Assembly: GCA_913053815.1 (NCBI GenBank)
Contig: CAJXGK010000172.1
Location: forward strand, 1 to 5,066
Origin: an uncultured Rhodanobacteraceae bacterium
GTDB taxonomy: Bacteria > Pseudomonadota > Gammaproteobacteria > Xanthomonadales > Rhodanobacteraceae
Length of the DNA stretch: 5,066 nt
Direction: 5' to 3'
Position 1 is the first letter of the stretch; every line of letters begins with the position of its first letter. Of this stretch, positions 1 through 5,066 are shown piece after piece. Below the pieces are notes generated by a model. It had not been told where the DNA came from. It searched no databases and saw only the letters and a program-made list of their open reading frames with translations. The translations under genes were made by a program, and so were the position numbers.

Positions 1-61
<61 letters not shown>

Positions 62-103
62 GCATGGATCGGACTTGCCAGTGCGGACTGGGTAATGGGG
101 CGC

Positions 104-490
104 ATGAGCACGAAAGCAGAACGAAATTCAGGCGGTAAAAGCACCTTCGACACGGGCAAGCTTGTCTTGGCTGCGTTGGTGCTGTTGGCAGGGATAGGCG
201 GGTATTATTATTTCATGCAGGTGGCGCAGTCTTTACGCATCATGGGCGTACTGGCGGCCATTCTGATTGCTGCCGGCATTGCGGCATTTACCGAGTTCGG
301 TCGCATGGTGCGGTCCTATGTGCACGAGTCGCAGTTCGAAATGCGCAAAGTCGTGTGGCCGGGGCGCGATACCGTATTACGCACTACGATTGTTGTCGCG
401 ATTGCCGTGGTAATTATCGCCGCCTTGCTGGGGTTGATCGATTTCATACTGAAGAAGATCATTCTTGACTGGTTACTGAAAGTCAGCTAA
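104..490 (+). CDS. secE: Preprotein translocase subunit SecE
   Basis: SecE is the small inner-membrane subunit that clamps and stabilises SecY in the SecYEG protein-export channel. The 128-residue product is close to the 127 of E. coli SecE and has the same plan of three membrane spans: about residues 19-38, 46-63 and 95-118. Before the last span lies the conserved cytoplasmic amphipathic region, with the hallmark EMRKVVWPGRDTVLRTT at 79-95 (E. coli has EVRKVIWPTRQETLHTT). The start is not certain. ATG 104 gives the family length, but its only SD-like sequence is GGGG at 97-100, just 3 nt away. The in-frame ATG at 95 would add three residues (MGR) and has no better SD. The frame stays open upstream into the tRNA, and that part is not coding. 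nusG begins 13 nt downstream, the usual secE-nusG pairing, and transcription probably enters from the tRNA side. Confidence 0.96.
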   Translation: MSTKAERNSGGKSTFDTGKLVLAALVLLAGIGGYYYFMQVAQSLRIMGVLAAILIAAGIAAFTEFGRMVRSYVHESQFEMRKVVWPGRDTVLRTTIVVAIAVVIIAALLGLIDFILKKIILDWLLKVS

Positions 491-503
491 TGAGGAGTAG
501 GGC

Positions 504-1064
504 ATGAGTAAGCGCTGGTATGTTGTCCATGCCTATTCAGGCTACGAAAATGCGGTCAAAAAATCTCTGCATGAGCGCATCCATCGAGCCGGCATGGAGG
601 AGAAGTTCGGAGACGTTCTAGTGCCAACCGAAGAAGTGCTCGAGATGCGAGGGGGGCAGAAGCGGCGGAGTGAGCGTAAATTCTTCCCCGGTTACGTGCT
701 GGTGCAGATCGAGGTTTCTGAGGAGAGTAAGACGATCAAGATTGACGATGAGTGTTGGCACCTTGTTAAAGAGACGCCGAAAGTACTCGGTTTTATCGGT
801 GGTACTTCGGTTCGCCCCCTACCGATCAAGGACCAGGAGGCTGAAGCTATACTACAGCGTGTCCAGGACGGCATTGAAAAGCCTCGTCCCAAGGTGCTGT
901 TCGAAGCTGGTGAGATGGTTCGGGTGGCCGAGGGACCCTTCAAAGACTTCAACGGGGTGGTCGAGGAGGTCAACTACGATAAGAGTCGGTTACGGGTTGC
1001 CGTGCTGATTTTTGGGCGTTCGACTCCGGTTGAGTTGGAATTTAGTCAGGTAATGAAAGCCTAA
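504..1064 (+). CDS. nusG: Transcription termination/antitermination factor NusG
   Basis: NusG binds the RNA polymerase clamp through its NGN domain, and its KOW domain contacts Rho or ribosomal protein S10. This links elongation to termination or translation. The NGN domain covers roughly residues 1-120, starting [13 protein letters not shown] at 3-15 and including [18 protein letters not shown] at 51-68. The KOW domain follows a short linker at about 133-186, with [20 protein letters not shown] at 136-155 and the typical end [14 protein letters not shown] at 170-183. The product has 186 residues against 181 in E. coli. The N-terminus is 4 residues shorter, while about 9 extra residues lie between VLVQ (65-68) and WHLV (85-88), a charged stretch with [11 protein letters not shown] at 73-83. 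Flanking motifs are intact, so this is a real in-frame insertion and not a frameshift. SD GAGGAG at 492-497 lies 6 nt before the ATG. Confidence 0.98.
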   Translation: MSKRWYVVHAYSGYENAVKKSLHERIHRAGMEEKFGDVLVPTEEVLEMRGGQKRRSERKFFPGYVLVQIEVSEESKTIKIDDECWHLVKETPKVLGFIGGTSVRPLPIKDQEAEAILQRVQDGIEKPRPKVLFEAGEMVRVAEGPFKDFNGVVEEVNYDKSRLRVAVLIFGRSTPVELEFSQVMKA

Positions 1065-1077
1065 ATATTTTATTTAG
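1061..1077. repeat. Perfect AT-rich inverted repeat beside the rplK -10 box
   Basis: CTAAATA (1061-1067) and TATTTAG (1071-1077) are perfect inverted copies around TTT. The left arm contains the nusG stop codon TAA (1062-1064). The right arm ends 2 nt before the consensus -10 hexamer at 1080, so the palindrome occupies the promoter spacer. As DNA it could be an operator or simply an easily melted tract; as RNA it would be a weak hairpin at the 3' end of nusG. It lacks a GC-rich stem, so it is not an intrinsic terminator. No regulator is recognised. Confidence 0.6.
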
Positions 1078-1079
1078 TG

Positions 1080-1085
1080 TATAAT
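1080..1085 (+). promoter_or_regulatory. Probable -10 box of an rplKA promoter
   Basis: TATAAT at 1080-1085 is a perfect sigma-70 -10 hexamer just past the nusG stop, preceded directly by TG. The TG is one base too close to be the classical extended -10. No good -35 sits at 16-18 bp: the hexamer at 17 bp is AAGCCT. The closest -35-like match, ATGAAA at 1053-1058, is 21 bp away. Transcription would begin near 1092 and give a leader of about 119 nt before rplK. E. coli has a promoter in the same place upstream of the L11 gene, which supports the call. The element may rely on the AT-rich upstream DNA or on an activator. Confidence 0.6.
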
Positions 1086-1172
1086 GGCCGATTCCCTGAT
1101 GCAGGAGTTCGGGGTATCCGTACAAGGATGAGACATTGAGTCAAGTCGGGGTGTATGTCCGCTCCGGTCCGA

Positions 1173-1204
1173 TGGGGAGCTGTTACAGGCGTTAATACCC
1201 GGAG
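1173..1204 (+). promoter_or_regulatory. Putative L1-binding autoregulatory site over the rplK RBS
   Basis: The leader just before rplK can fold with GGG (1174-1176) pairing CCC (1198-1200), a purine-rich asymmetric internal loop (GAG at 1177-1179; GCGTTAATA at 1189-1197), and an upper stem CTG (1180-1182) with CAG (1186-1188) around TTA. As remembered, the L1 site in 23S rRNA has a similar arrangement, with GGGAG on one strand and AAATACC on the other. In E. coli, L1 represses its own L11-L1 message by binding such a mimic in the leader. Here the 3' strand directly abuts the rplK SD, GGAG at 1201-1204, so bound L1 could block initiation. The fold was drawn by eye and no energy was calculated. 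Confidence 0.55.
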
Positions 1205-1210
1205 AATATT

Positions 1211-1645
1211 ATGGCAAAAAAAGTTACGGGGTACATCAAATTGCAGGTCAAAGCGGGGCAGGCCAATCCGTCGCCGCCCGTTGGGCCTGCGCTGGGTCAG
1301 CGCGGCCTGAATATCATGGAATTTTGTAAGGCGTTCAATGCCGCTACCCAGAAAATGGAGCCGGGCATTCCTATCCCCGTAGTCATTACGGCCTATTCCG
1401 ATCGCAGCTTCACATTCATCACCAAGACTCCCCCGGCCAGTATTTTGATCAAAAAGGCTGCGGGGATCAGTGCGGGATCCAAGCGGCCCAATGCCGATAA
1501 GGTGGGTAAAGTGCTGACTCGTCAACAGCTTGAAGAGATCGCTAGCACTAAGTTGGCTGATTTAACCGCGGCGGACATGAATGCGGCGGTACGCACCATT
1601 GCGGGCAGTGCTCGCAGTATGGGCGTGCGTACGGAGGAGGACTGA
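1211..1645 (+). CDS. rplK: 50S ribosomal protein L11
   Basis: L11 sits at the base of the factor-binding stalk. It binds the GTPase-associated region of 23S rRNA and is needed for RelA activation on stalled ribosomes. The N-terminal domain covers about residues 1-72 and carries the proline-rich helix [15 protein letters not shown] (20-34), where thiostrepton-type antibiotics act against L11-rRNA. The C-terminal rRNA-binding domain follows and ends with the signature GSARSMGV. Family targets of the methyltransferase PrmA appear kept: Ala2, Lys4 and Lys40 counting from Met (Ala1, Lys3 and Lys39 of the mature protein). The product has 144 residues against 142 in E. coli, with a slightly longer acidic tail (RTEED). 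SD GGAG at 1201-1204 lies 6 nt from the ATG. rplA starts 3 nt after the stop, so the two genes are probably translationally coupled. Confidence 0.99.
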   Translation: MAKKVTGYIKLQVKAGQANPSPPVGPALGQRGLNIMEFCKAFNAATQKMEPGIPIPVVITAYSDRSFTFITKTPPASILIKKAAGISAGSKRPNADKVGKVLTRQQLEEIASTKLADLTAADMNAAVRTIAGSARSMGVRTEED

Positions 1646-1648
1646 TTC

Positions 1649-2353
1649 ATGGCGCATCTCAGCAAGCGGTACAAGTTAATGCAAGACGCGGTCGAACCCG
1701 GCAAGTCGTATGCGATCGAGCAGGCCTTACAGATTGTCAAGGACAATGCCAAAGCGAAATTTGTAGAGTCGGTTGATGTTTCGGTTAGGTTGGGTATTGA
1801 TGCGAAGAAATCGGATCAAGGCGTGCGCGGCTCATCGCTGCTGCCCCATGGTACCGGTAAGACCATTCGGGTGGCCGTCTTTTGCCCTCCGGGTGAAAAA
1901 GCGGAGGCTGCCAAGGCGGCCGGTGCCGATGCCGTAGGTATGGAAGATCTGGCAGAGCAGCTGCGGGCCGGTGATCTCAATTTTGGCCGGGTTATCGCTT
2001 CGCCGGATGCCATGCGCGTGGTGGGTAAGCTCGGTCAATTGCTGGGGCCTCGCGGATTGATGCCGAATCCCAAAGACGGTTCAGTCTCGGTTGATGTGGT
2101 CACGGCGGTGAAGAATGCCAAAGCGGGGCAGGTGAAGTTCCGGAATGATAAGGGAGGCATCATTCACTGCACGGTTGGTAAGGTAAACTTCGAAGTTGCT
2201 GCCCTCAAGGACAATATCAACATGTTGGTTTCTGAGCTGATGAAGCTCAAGCCGGCATCCGCCAAAGGTCAGTATCTACAGAAAATCTCGATATCCAGCA
2301 CCATGGGTCTTGGTGTGATTGTGGACTCATCGACGTTGGCTATCGGCAAGTAA
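1649..2353 (+). CDS. rplA: 50S ribosomal protein L1
   Basis: L1 forms the mobile L1 stalk that helps release deacylated tRNA from the E site, and in gammaproteobacteria it also represses translation of its own operon. The 234 residues equal the E. coli length. The family signature lies at about 125-142 ([18 protein letters not shown]), where the second domain is inserted into the first. The rRNA-contacting end of domain I is visible as [15 protein letters not shown] at 212-226. The SD GGAGGAGG (1633-1640) is very strong, lies 8 nt from the ATG, and falls inside the last codons of rplK. Together with the 3-nt gap this argues for coupling. The probable target of L1 repression is the leader site at 1173-1204. 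No truncation or odd composition is seen. Confidence 0.99.
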   Translation: MAHLSKRYKLMQDAVEPGKSYAIEQALQIVKDNAKAKFVESVDVSVRLGIDAKKSDQGVRGSSLLPHGTGKTIRVAVFCPPGEKAEAAKAAGADAVGMEDLAEQLRAGDLNFGRVIASPDAMRVVGKLGQLLGPRGLMPNPKDGSVSVDVVTAVKNAKAGQVKFRNDKGGIIHCTVGKVNFEVAALKDNINMLVSELMKLKPASAKGQYLQKISISSTMGLGVIVDSSTLAIGK

Positions 2354-2357
2354 ATCG

Positions 2358-2391
2358 GATCTTCCCACTTGCTGGGTGGGGGGGTCGTTTT
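2358..2391 (+). terminator. Possible weak attenuator after rplA
   Basis: Five bases past the rplA stop, 2358-2368 can pair with 2376-2386 (GATCTTCCCAC with GTGGGGGGGTC). This gives 11 base pairs, three of them G-U, around the loop TTGCTGG. A G and then TTTT (2388-2391) follow. The T tract is short and the stem is G-U rich, so at most it would stop part of the transcripts, which suits a position inside an operon where L11-L1 transcription is known in E. coli to run on into rplJ. The run of seven Gs may instead act as DNA or RNA structure of its own. Confidence 0.35.
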
Positions 2392-2423
2392 GAGGGTGAT
2401 CCGGCTGTCATACAGTCGGTGAA

Positions 2424-2518
2424 GCCGTCTAAGACCGCAGGTATCTGCGAGTCCGTTTTCTCGTAAAAGATGATGGGCTTAACGGTGTAATTGGGTCATG
2501 CCCGGCCTGCGTAGATGG
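2424..2518 (+). promoter_or_regulatory. L10 leader: L10(L12)4-binding autoregulatory RNA
   Basis: Two distant strands pair. CCGTC (2425-2429) pairs with GATGG (2514-2518) with one G-U, and CGCAGG (2436-2441) pairs perfectly with CCTGCG (2506-2511). Between the helices lies an asymmetric loop of TAAGAC on one side and TA on the other, the kink-turn-like part. The strand GCCGTCTAAGACCGCAGG differs by one base from the E. coli rplJ leader as I remember it (GCCGTCCAAGACCGCAGG), and GCCTGCGTAGATGG matches its partner strand closely. The apical part contains a 6-bp stem, TGCGAG (2446-2451) with CTCGTA (2460-2465), and GGG/CCC at 2493-2503. In E. coli the L10-L7/L12 complex binds here and represses rplJ and, by coupling, rplL. 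Confidence 0.9.
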
Positions 2519-2530
2519 TGTTGCCCGTAT

Positions 2531-2634
2531 CAGGATTCCTGGACGGCCACCAGTACGACGCCATTCGGCGTCAACGGAGTCGATGGAACGACACCGTCAT
2601 CGCAAGGGTGGAGTGCGCAGGATTCGCACCGCCC
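2531..2634 (+). other. Series of four hairpins in the distal rplJ leader
   Basis: Between the L10 leader and rplJ, no gene is supported, but four local stem-loops follow one another. They are CAGG/CCTG (2531-2541), GACGCC/GGCGTC with loop ATTC (2557-2572), CGATG-GA-ACG with CGT-CATCG (2581-2602), and GGGTG-GA-GTGCG with CGCAC-CGCCC (2606-2634). The last two each carry a GA bulge on the 5' arm. The final one ends 6 nt before the SD GGAG (2641-2644). These folds were found by eye. They may transmit L10 binding to the ribosome binding site, as long-range leader structure does in E. coli, or may simply protect the leader. Confidence 0.5.
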
Positions 2635-2650
2635 CGGATCGGAGATAGCA

Positions 2651-3178
2651 ATGCCGCTCAATCTTACACAAAAGAAAGAGCTTGTTGCCGATCTGGCGAA
2701 CGTGGCCGCCAAGGCCCATTCGTTGGTCGCCGTCGAGTACATCGGTCTGACTGTTGAGCAACTCACCGAGTTGCGCAAGCAGGCTCGGCACAATGGCGTG
2801 TTCCTGAAGGTTGCCAAGAACACCCTGATTCGACGTGCTGTAGTGGGTACGGATTATGCGTGTGCGGAAAGCCAGTTTTCAGGCCCCCTCATGTATGCCT
2901 TCTCACTCGAAGAGCCCGGTGCCGCCGGACGACTGGTCAAGGAATTTGCCAAGGCGAATACCCATTTCAAGCCGCGTCTGGTCGTGGTCGGTGGCAAAGC
3001 GTATCCAGCTTCCCATGTGGAAGTGTTGGCGGCGCTGCCGACCCAGGAGCAGGCCTTGTCTATGCTGCTCAACGTACTGTCTCAGCCTGCCACCATGCTG
3101 GCCCGTCTGTTGGCGGAACCGGTATTGCAGCTTGCCCGGGTCACCCATGCGGTGGGTCGGCAAAAACAGGCGGCCTGA
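2651..3178 (+). CDS. rplJ: 50S ribosomal protein L10
   Basis: L10 anchors the L7/L12 dimers to the large subunit at the stalk base next to L11, and acts as the translational repressor of its own operon. The product has 175 residues, a little longer than E. coli L10 (165). The N-terminal rRNA-binding domain has [18 protein letters not shown] (29-46) and [15 protein letters not shown] (49-63). The C-terminal helix that docks L7/L12 dimers is the segment near the end, [20 protein letters not shown] and onward. The start at 2651 is set by [12 protein letters not shown], the family N-terminus, and by SD GGAG at 2641-2644, 6 nt upstream. The frame is open for 51 more codons upstream to 2498, but that region is the structured leader and the added residues look like no L10. 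rplL follows after 60 nt. Confidence 0.98.
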   Translation: MPLNLTQKKELVADLANVAAKAHSLVAVEYIGLTVEQLTELRKQARHNGVFLKVAKNTLIRRAVVGTDYACAESQFSGPLMYAFSLEEPGAAGRLVKEFAKANTHFKPRLVVVGGKAYPASHVEVLAALPTQEQALSMLLNVLSQPATMLARLLAEPVLQLARVTHAVGRQKQAA

Positions 3179-3238
3179 TTGGCTTACCAGTTCGGTTCGA
3201 GTACACAACCCAAACCGTTTTTCTAGGAGTTCTGAATC

Positions 3239-3613
3239 ATGTCTCTCAGCAACGAAGAAATTATAGAAGCCATCGCTGGCAAATCCCTCATGGAAGTGAT
3301 GGAACTGGTGAAGGCCATGGAAGATAAATTCGGCGTGTCTGCGGCGGCCCCGGTCGCCATGGCCGCCGCCCCGGACGCCGGTCCCGCCGCCGCCGAGGAA
3401 AAAACCGAATTTACAGTTGTTCTCAAATCATATGGGGCGAAGAAAGTCGAAGTCATCAAGGCGGTTCGAGCGCTTACGGGTCTTGGCTTGAAAGAAGCCA
3501 AGGAAGTGGTCGAGTCTGCGCCGAAAGAAATCAAGGAAGACATTGCCAAGGATGAAGCCGAGAAGATCAAGAAAACTCTCGAAGCTGCTGGTGCAACCGT
3601 CGAGCTGACCTAA
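3239..3613 (+). CDS. rplL: 50S ribosomal protein L7/L12
   Basis: L7/L12 is the multi-copy stalk protein that recruits and stimulates the translational GTPases. Its 124 residues compare with 121 in E. coli. The N-terminal dimerisation and L10-binding region is about 1-33, a flexible Ala/Pro-rich hinge is about 34-54, and the globular C-terminal domain is about 55-124 with [20 protein letters not shown] at 68-87. Residues matching the E. coli factor-binding surface are kept: Ile73, Lys74, Arg77 and Lys88, at an offset of +4. The hinge is coded by a very GC-rich stretch (about 3339-3400), as is common. SD AGGAG at 3225-3229 is strong and 9 nt from the ATG, which suits a protein made in several copies per L10. 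A short C/G-T stem (3193-3217) followed by TTTTT lies just upstream but is too weak to call a terminator. Confidence 0.99.
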   Translation: MSLSNEEIIEAIAGKSLMEVMELVKAMEDKFGVSAAAPVAMAAAPDAGPAAAEEKTEFTVVLKSYGAKKVEVIKAVRALTGLGLKEAKEVVESAPKEIKEDIAKDEAEKIKKTLEAAGATVELT

Positions 3614-3641
3614 GCAGTACCTTGCTTTGTCGGCTTGCCTA

Positions 3642-3682
3642 GGTGAACCCAGGCTGGGGGCCATCGTCCCCGGCCTTTCACC
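3642..3682 (+). terminator. rplL-rpoB intergenic hairpin: partial attenuator or RNase III-type site
   Basis: AGGCTGGGG (3651-3659) pairs with CCCCGGCCT (3668-3676), 9 base pairs with one G-U, around the loop GCCATCGT. Only two further Ts and then C follow, so termination should be incomplete. The helix can also be extended past a CCC bulge (3648-3650) by GGTGAA (3642-3647) with TTCACC (3677-3682), giving 15 base pairs in all. That extension uses up the T tract and looks more like a processing substrate. In E. coli this gap contains both an attenuator that lowers rpoBC relative to the ribosomal genes and an RNase III cut. A competing smaller hairpin, GCCTAGG with CCCAGGC (3637-3654, one mismatch), overlaps its base. 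Confidence 0.75.
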
Positions 3683-3752
3683 GTTGAAGAAAAGAAGTTC
3701 TGTAGCCGTGAATGTCCCATTGCCGTGTGTCGTCAATTTTCTTGGAGCTGCA

Positions 3753-3794
3753 ATGGACTATTCACTATTAAATCCGCTGCTGGGCCTAGGGTGA
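3753..3794 (+). CDS. Possible 13-codon leader ORF ending in the rpoB RBS
   Basis: An ATG at 3753 has a good SD, GGAG at 3744-3747, with a spacing of 5 nt. It opens a 13-codon frame, [13 protein letters not shown], ending at TGA 3792-3794. Five of the 13 codons are for leucine (CTA, TTA, CTG, CTG, CTA). The stop lies inside the rpoB SD-like sequence AGGGTGA, and rpoB starts 7 nt later, a spacing that would let a terminating ribosome or its footprint affect rpoB initiation. I recognise no family and no homologue. An SD, start and short open frame can occur by chance in 188 nt, so this is a candidate only. Confidence 0.3.
   Translation: MDYSLLNPLLGLG
3788..3794 (+). promoter_or_regulatory. rpoB ribosome binding site
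   Basis: AGGGTGA at 3788-3794, 7 nt before ATG 3802, is the only SD-like sequence for rpoB. The overlapping GGTGAAA (3790-3796) is perfectly complementary to TTTCACC at 3676-3682, the 3' side of the intergenic hairpin. The RBS could therefore be exposed or hidden depending on which partner that strand takes. Confidence 0.65.
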
Positions 3795-3801
3795 AACCAC
3801 G

Positions 3802-5066
3802 ATGATCTCCTACTCGTATACCGAGAAAAAACGCATTCGTAAGGATTTTGGTAAGCGTCCTACGGTATTGGATGTACCCAACCTCCTACTGACGCAGACC
3901 GAATCGTATCGGAAGTTTCTGCAGGCTGACCGGCCACCCGCAAAGCGAGTGGAGAAAGGTCTTCACGCCGCGCTGCGATCCGTATTTCCCATTTCAAGTT
4001 ATTCCGGTAATGCTGAGCTCAAATACGTTGATTACCGGCTTGGTGTGCCGGCCTTCGATGAATATGAATGCAGCCGCCGGGGGATGACCTTTGCGGCACC
4101 TTTGCGGGTGAAAGTCAGGCTGGTGATCTATGATAAAGACAGCCCGGCTTCAAAAAAAGTGGTCAAGCTCATCAAGGAACAAGATGTCTACATGGGTGAG
4201 CTGCCACTGATGACCGCGACCGGTACCTTTATTATCAATGGTACGGAACGGGTCATTGTCTCCCAGTTGCATCGCTCTCCCGGGGTGTTTTTCGACCACG
4301 ATCGGGGTAAGACCCACAGTTCGGGTAAATTGCTCTACTCGGCGCGGATTATCCCCTATCGTGGGTCGTGGCTGGATTTCGAGTTTGACCCCAAGGATCT
4401 CCTGTATTGCCGTATCGATCGGCGTCGAAAATTGCCGATTACGGTGTTGCTGCGGGCTTTGGGTTATAGCAATGAAGACATGCTGGAGATGTTTTTTGAG
4501 CATAACGTCTTTCATCTCAATAAAGAGGAAGGCGCTCAGCTGGATCTGGTTCCCGAACGTTTGCGAGGTGAGACCCTCAACTTTGATATTGTGGTCAATG
4601 ATGAGGTGTTGGTTGCCGCGGAGAAGCGCATCACCCAGCGTCATGTACGGCAACTGGCTAAGGTTGGTCTGGAACGTTTGGAAGTTCCCGACGAATACCT
4701 TATTGGCCGGAGTCTGGCTACCGATGTCATCAATACCGAGACCGGTGAGTTGCTGGCTTCCGCTAATGATGAATTGACGATTGAGCATCTACAGGCTTTT
4801 CGTGAGGCCGGGGTCGATCAAGTACCGACTCTATTCGTGAATGATCTCGACCGCGGTCCGTTCATTTCATTGACGATGCGCGCCGACCCAACCCAAACAC
4901 AACTTGATGCGCTTGTCGAAATCTATCGGATGATGCGGCCGGGCGAACCGCCCACCAAAGATGCCGCGCAGAATCTGTTTTTTAATTTATTCTTCAATGC
5001 CGATCGTTATGATTTGTCTGGCGTTGGCAGGATGAAATTTAACCGTCGTCTTGGTCACGAGGCAAA
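3802..5066 (+). CDS. rpoB: RNA polymerase beta subunit RpoB, 3' end beyond the window
   Basis: RpoB forms one pincer of the RNA polymerase core and much of the catalytic cleft. The frame from ATG 3802 is open to the last base and gives 421 codons plus 2 nt, about the first third of a protein that has 1342 residues in E. coli. The start [19 protein letters not shown] matches the gammaproteobacterial N-terminus (E. coli [18 protein letters not shown]). The window covers the N-terminal protrusion and most of the lobe: [16 protein letters not shown] at 150-165, [18 protein letters not shown] at 183-200, [13 protein letters not shown] at 373-385 and [12 protein letters not shown] ending at 418. 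Val153 corresponds to E. coli Val146, the minor N-terminal rifampicin site, and is unchanged. The main rifampicin cluster lies outside. There is no frameshift. rpoC is expected next. Confidence 0.98.
   Translation, partial: MISYSYTEKKRIRKDFGKRPTVLDVPNLLLTQTESYRKFLQADRPPAKRVEKGLHAALRSVFPISSYSGNAELKYVDYRLGVPAFDEYECSRRGMTFAAPLRVKVRLVIYDKDSPASKKVVKLIKEQDVYMGELPLMTATGTFIINGTERVIVSQLHRSPGVFFDHDRGKTHSSGKLLYSARIIPYRGSWLDFEFDPKDLLYCRIDRRRKLPITVLLRALGYSNEDMLEMFFEHNVFHLNKEEGAQLDLVPERLRGETLNFDIVVNDEVLVAAEKRITQRHVRQLAKVGLERLEVPDEYLIGRSLATDVINTETGELLASANDELTIEHLQAFREAGVDQVPTLFVNDLDRGPFISLTMRADPTQTQLDALVEIYRMMRPGEPPTKDAAQNLFFNLFFNADRYDLSGVGRMKFNRRLGHEA

Noticed and set aside
75..100. TTGCCA at 75-80 as the -35 of a secE promoter
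   Set aside because: No -10 hexamer lies at an acceptable distance. GGTAAT is too close, and the 17-bp position is GGGCGC against the start codon.
1084..1131. Short frames in the rplK leader (ATG 1084 or 1099, and ATG 1172)
   Set aside because: None has an SD. The first overlaps the -10 box and the last lies inside the proposed L1 site.
1070..1525. 151-codon open frame on the minus strand across rplK
   Set aside because: It is antisense to a certain gene, has no recognisable product, and is a typical shadow frame.
2390..2416. TTGAGG with TACAGT as an rplJ promoter
   Set aside because: The spacing is 15 bp and each hexamer matches only about 4 of 6. A promoter before rplJ is known in E. coli, but this match is too weak to annotate.
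2498..2650. 51-codon upstream extension of rplJ
   Set aside because: The region is the structured leader and contains the 3' strand of the L10 leader. The added residues do not look like L10, and the SD and family N-terminus fix the start at 2651.
3193..3222. CGGTT/AACCG stem plus TTTTT before rplL as a terminator
   Set aside because: It has only 5 base pairs around a 15-nt loop, and rplL must be strongly expressed. The T run is more likely just upstream context of the SD.
3742..3771. TTGGAG with TATTAA as an rpoB promoter
   Set aside because: The -35 is poor, the -10 matches 4 of 6, and the TTGGAG is better explained as the SD of the candidate leader ORF or as chance.
4150..4788. Long open frames on both strands inside rpoB (minus 4150-4788, plus 4238-4777)
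   Set aside because: The rpoB frame through this stretch is continuous and matches the beta subunit at every motif. The other frames are shadows.
3802..5066. Possible frameshift in rpoB
   Set aside because: A codon-by-codon reading from 3802 to the end shows one intact frame; the gene simply has no stop inside the window.

Overview
This window carries the conserved tRNA-Trp / secE / nusG / rplK / rplA / rplJ / rplL / rpoB block of a proteobacterium, with every gene on the + strand. RpoB begins [19 protein letters not shown], which is the gammaproteobacterial form. SecE has three membrane spans as in E. coli, and the leaders resemble enterobacterial L11 and L10 leaders. Some RpoB stretches ([15 protein letters not shown]) are also seen in betaproteobacteria. 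I therefore suggest a deep-branching gammaproteobacterium. That placement is an impression from sequences I remember, not a computed phylogeny.

Layout. Positions 1-61 are the 3' three quarters of tRNA-Trp; a tuf gene probably lies upstream, outside the window. secE (104-490) and nusG (504-1064) follow as a tight pair. A 146-nt gap holds a perfect AT-rich palindrome, a consensus -10 box and a probable L1 autoregulatory site, and then come rplK (1211-1645) and rplA (1649-2353), 3 nt apart. The 297-nt gap before rplJ holds a possible weak attenuator, a clear L10-type leader RNA (2424-2518) and a run of further hairpins. rplJ (2651-3178) and rplL (3239-3613) follow. The 188-nt gap before rpoB has a long GC-rich hairpin, a 7-nt complement to the rpoB ribosome binding site and a possible 13-codon leader ORF. 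rpoB (3802 onward) is cut by the window edge after 421 codons and its frame is intact.

How they work together. SecE is part of the SecYEG translocon. NusG couples RNA polymerase to Rho or to the ribosome. L11, L1, L10 and L7/L12 build the L1 stalk, the factor-binding stalk base and the stalk, and RpoB is the beta subunit of RNA polymerase. L1 and L10 are expected to repress their own messages through the leader structures. The rplL-rpoB gap sets polymerase output relative to stalk proteins.

The genes are ordinary housekeeping genes, and I see no mobile element, CRISPR array, toxin system or novel protein. What merits a second look is regulatory: the rplL-rpoB intergenic architecture (hairpin, RBS mimic and leader ORF), the palindrome abutting the rplK -10 box, and a 9-residue insertion in the NGN domain of NusG.
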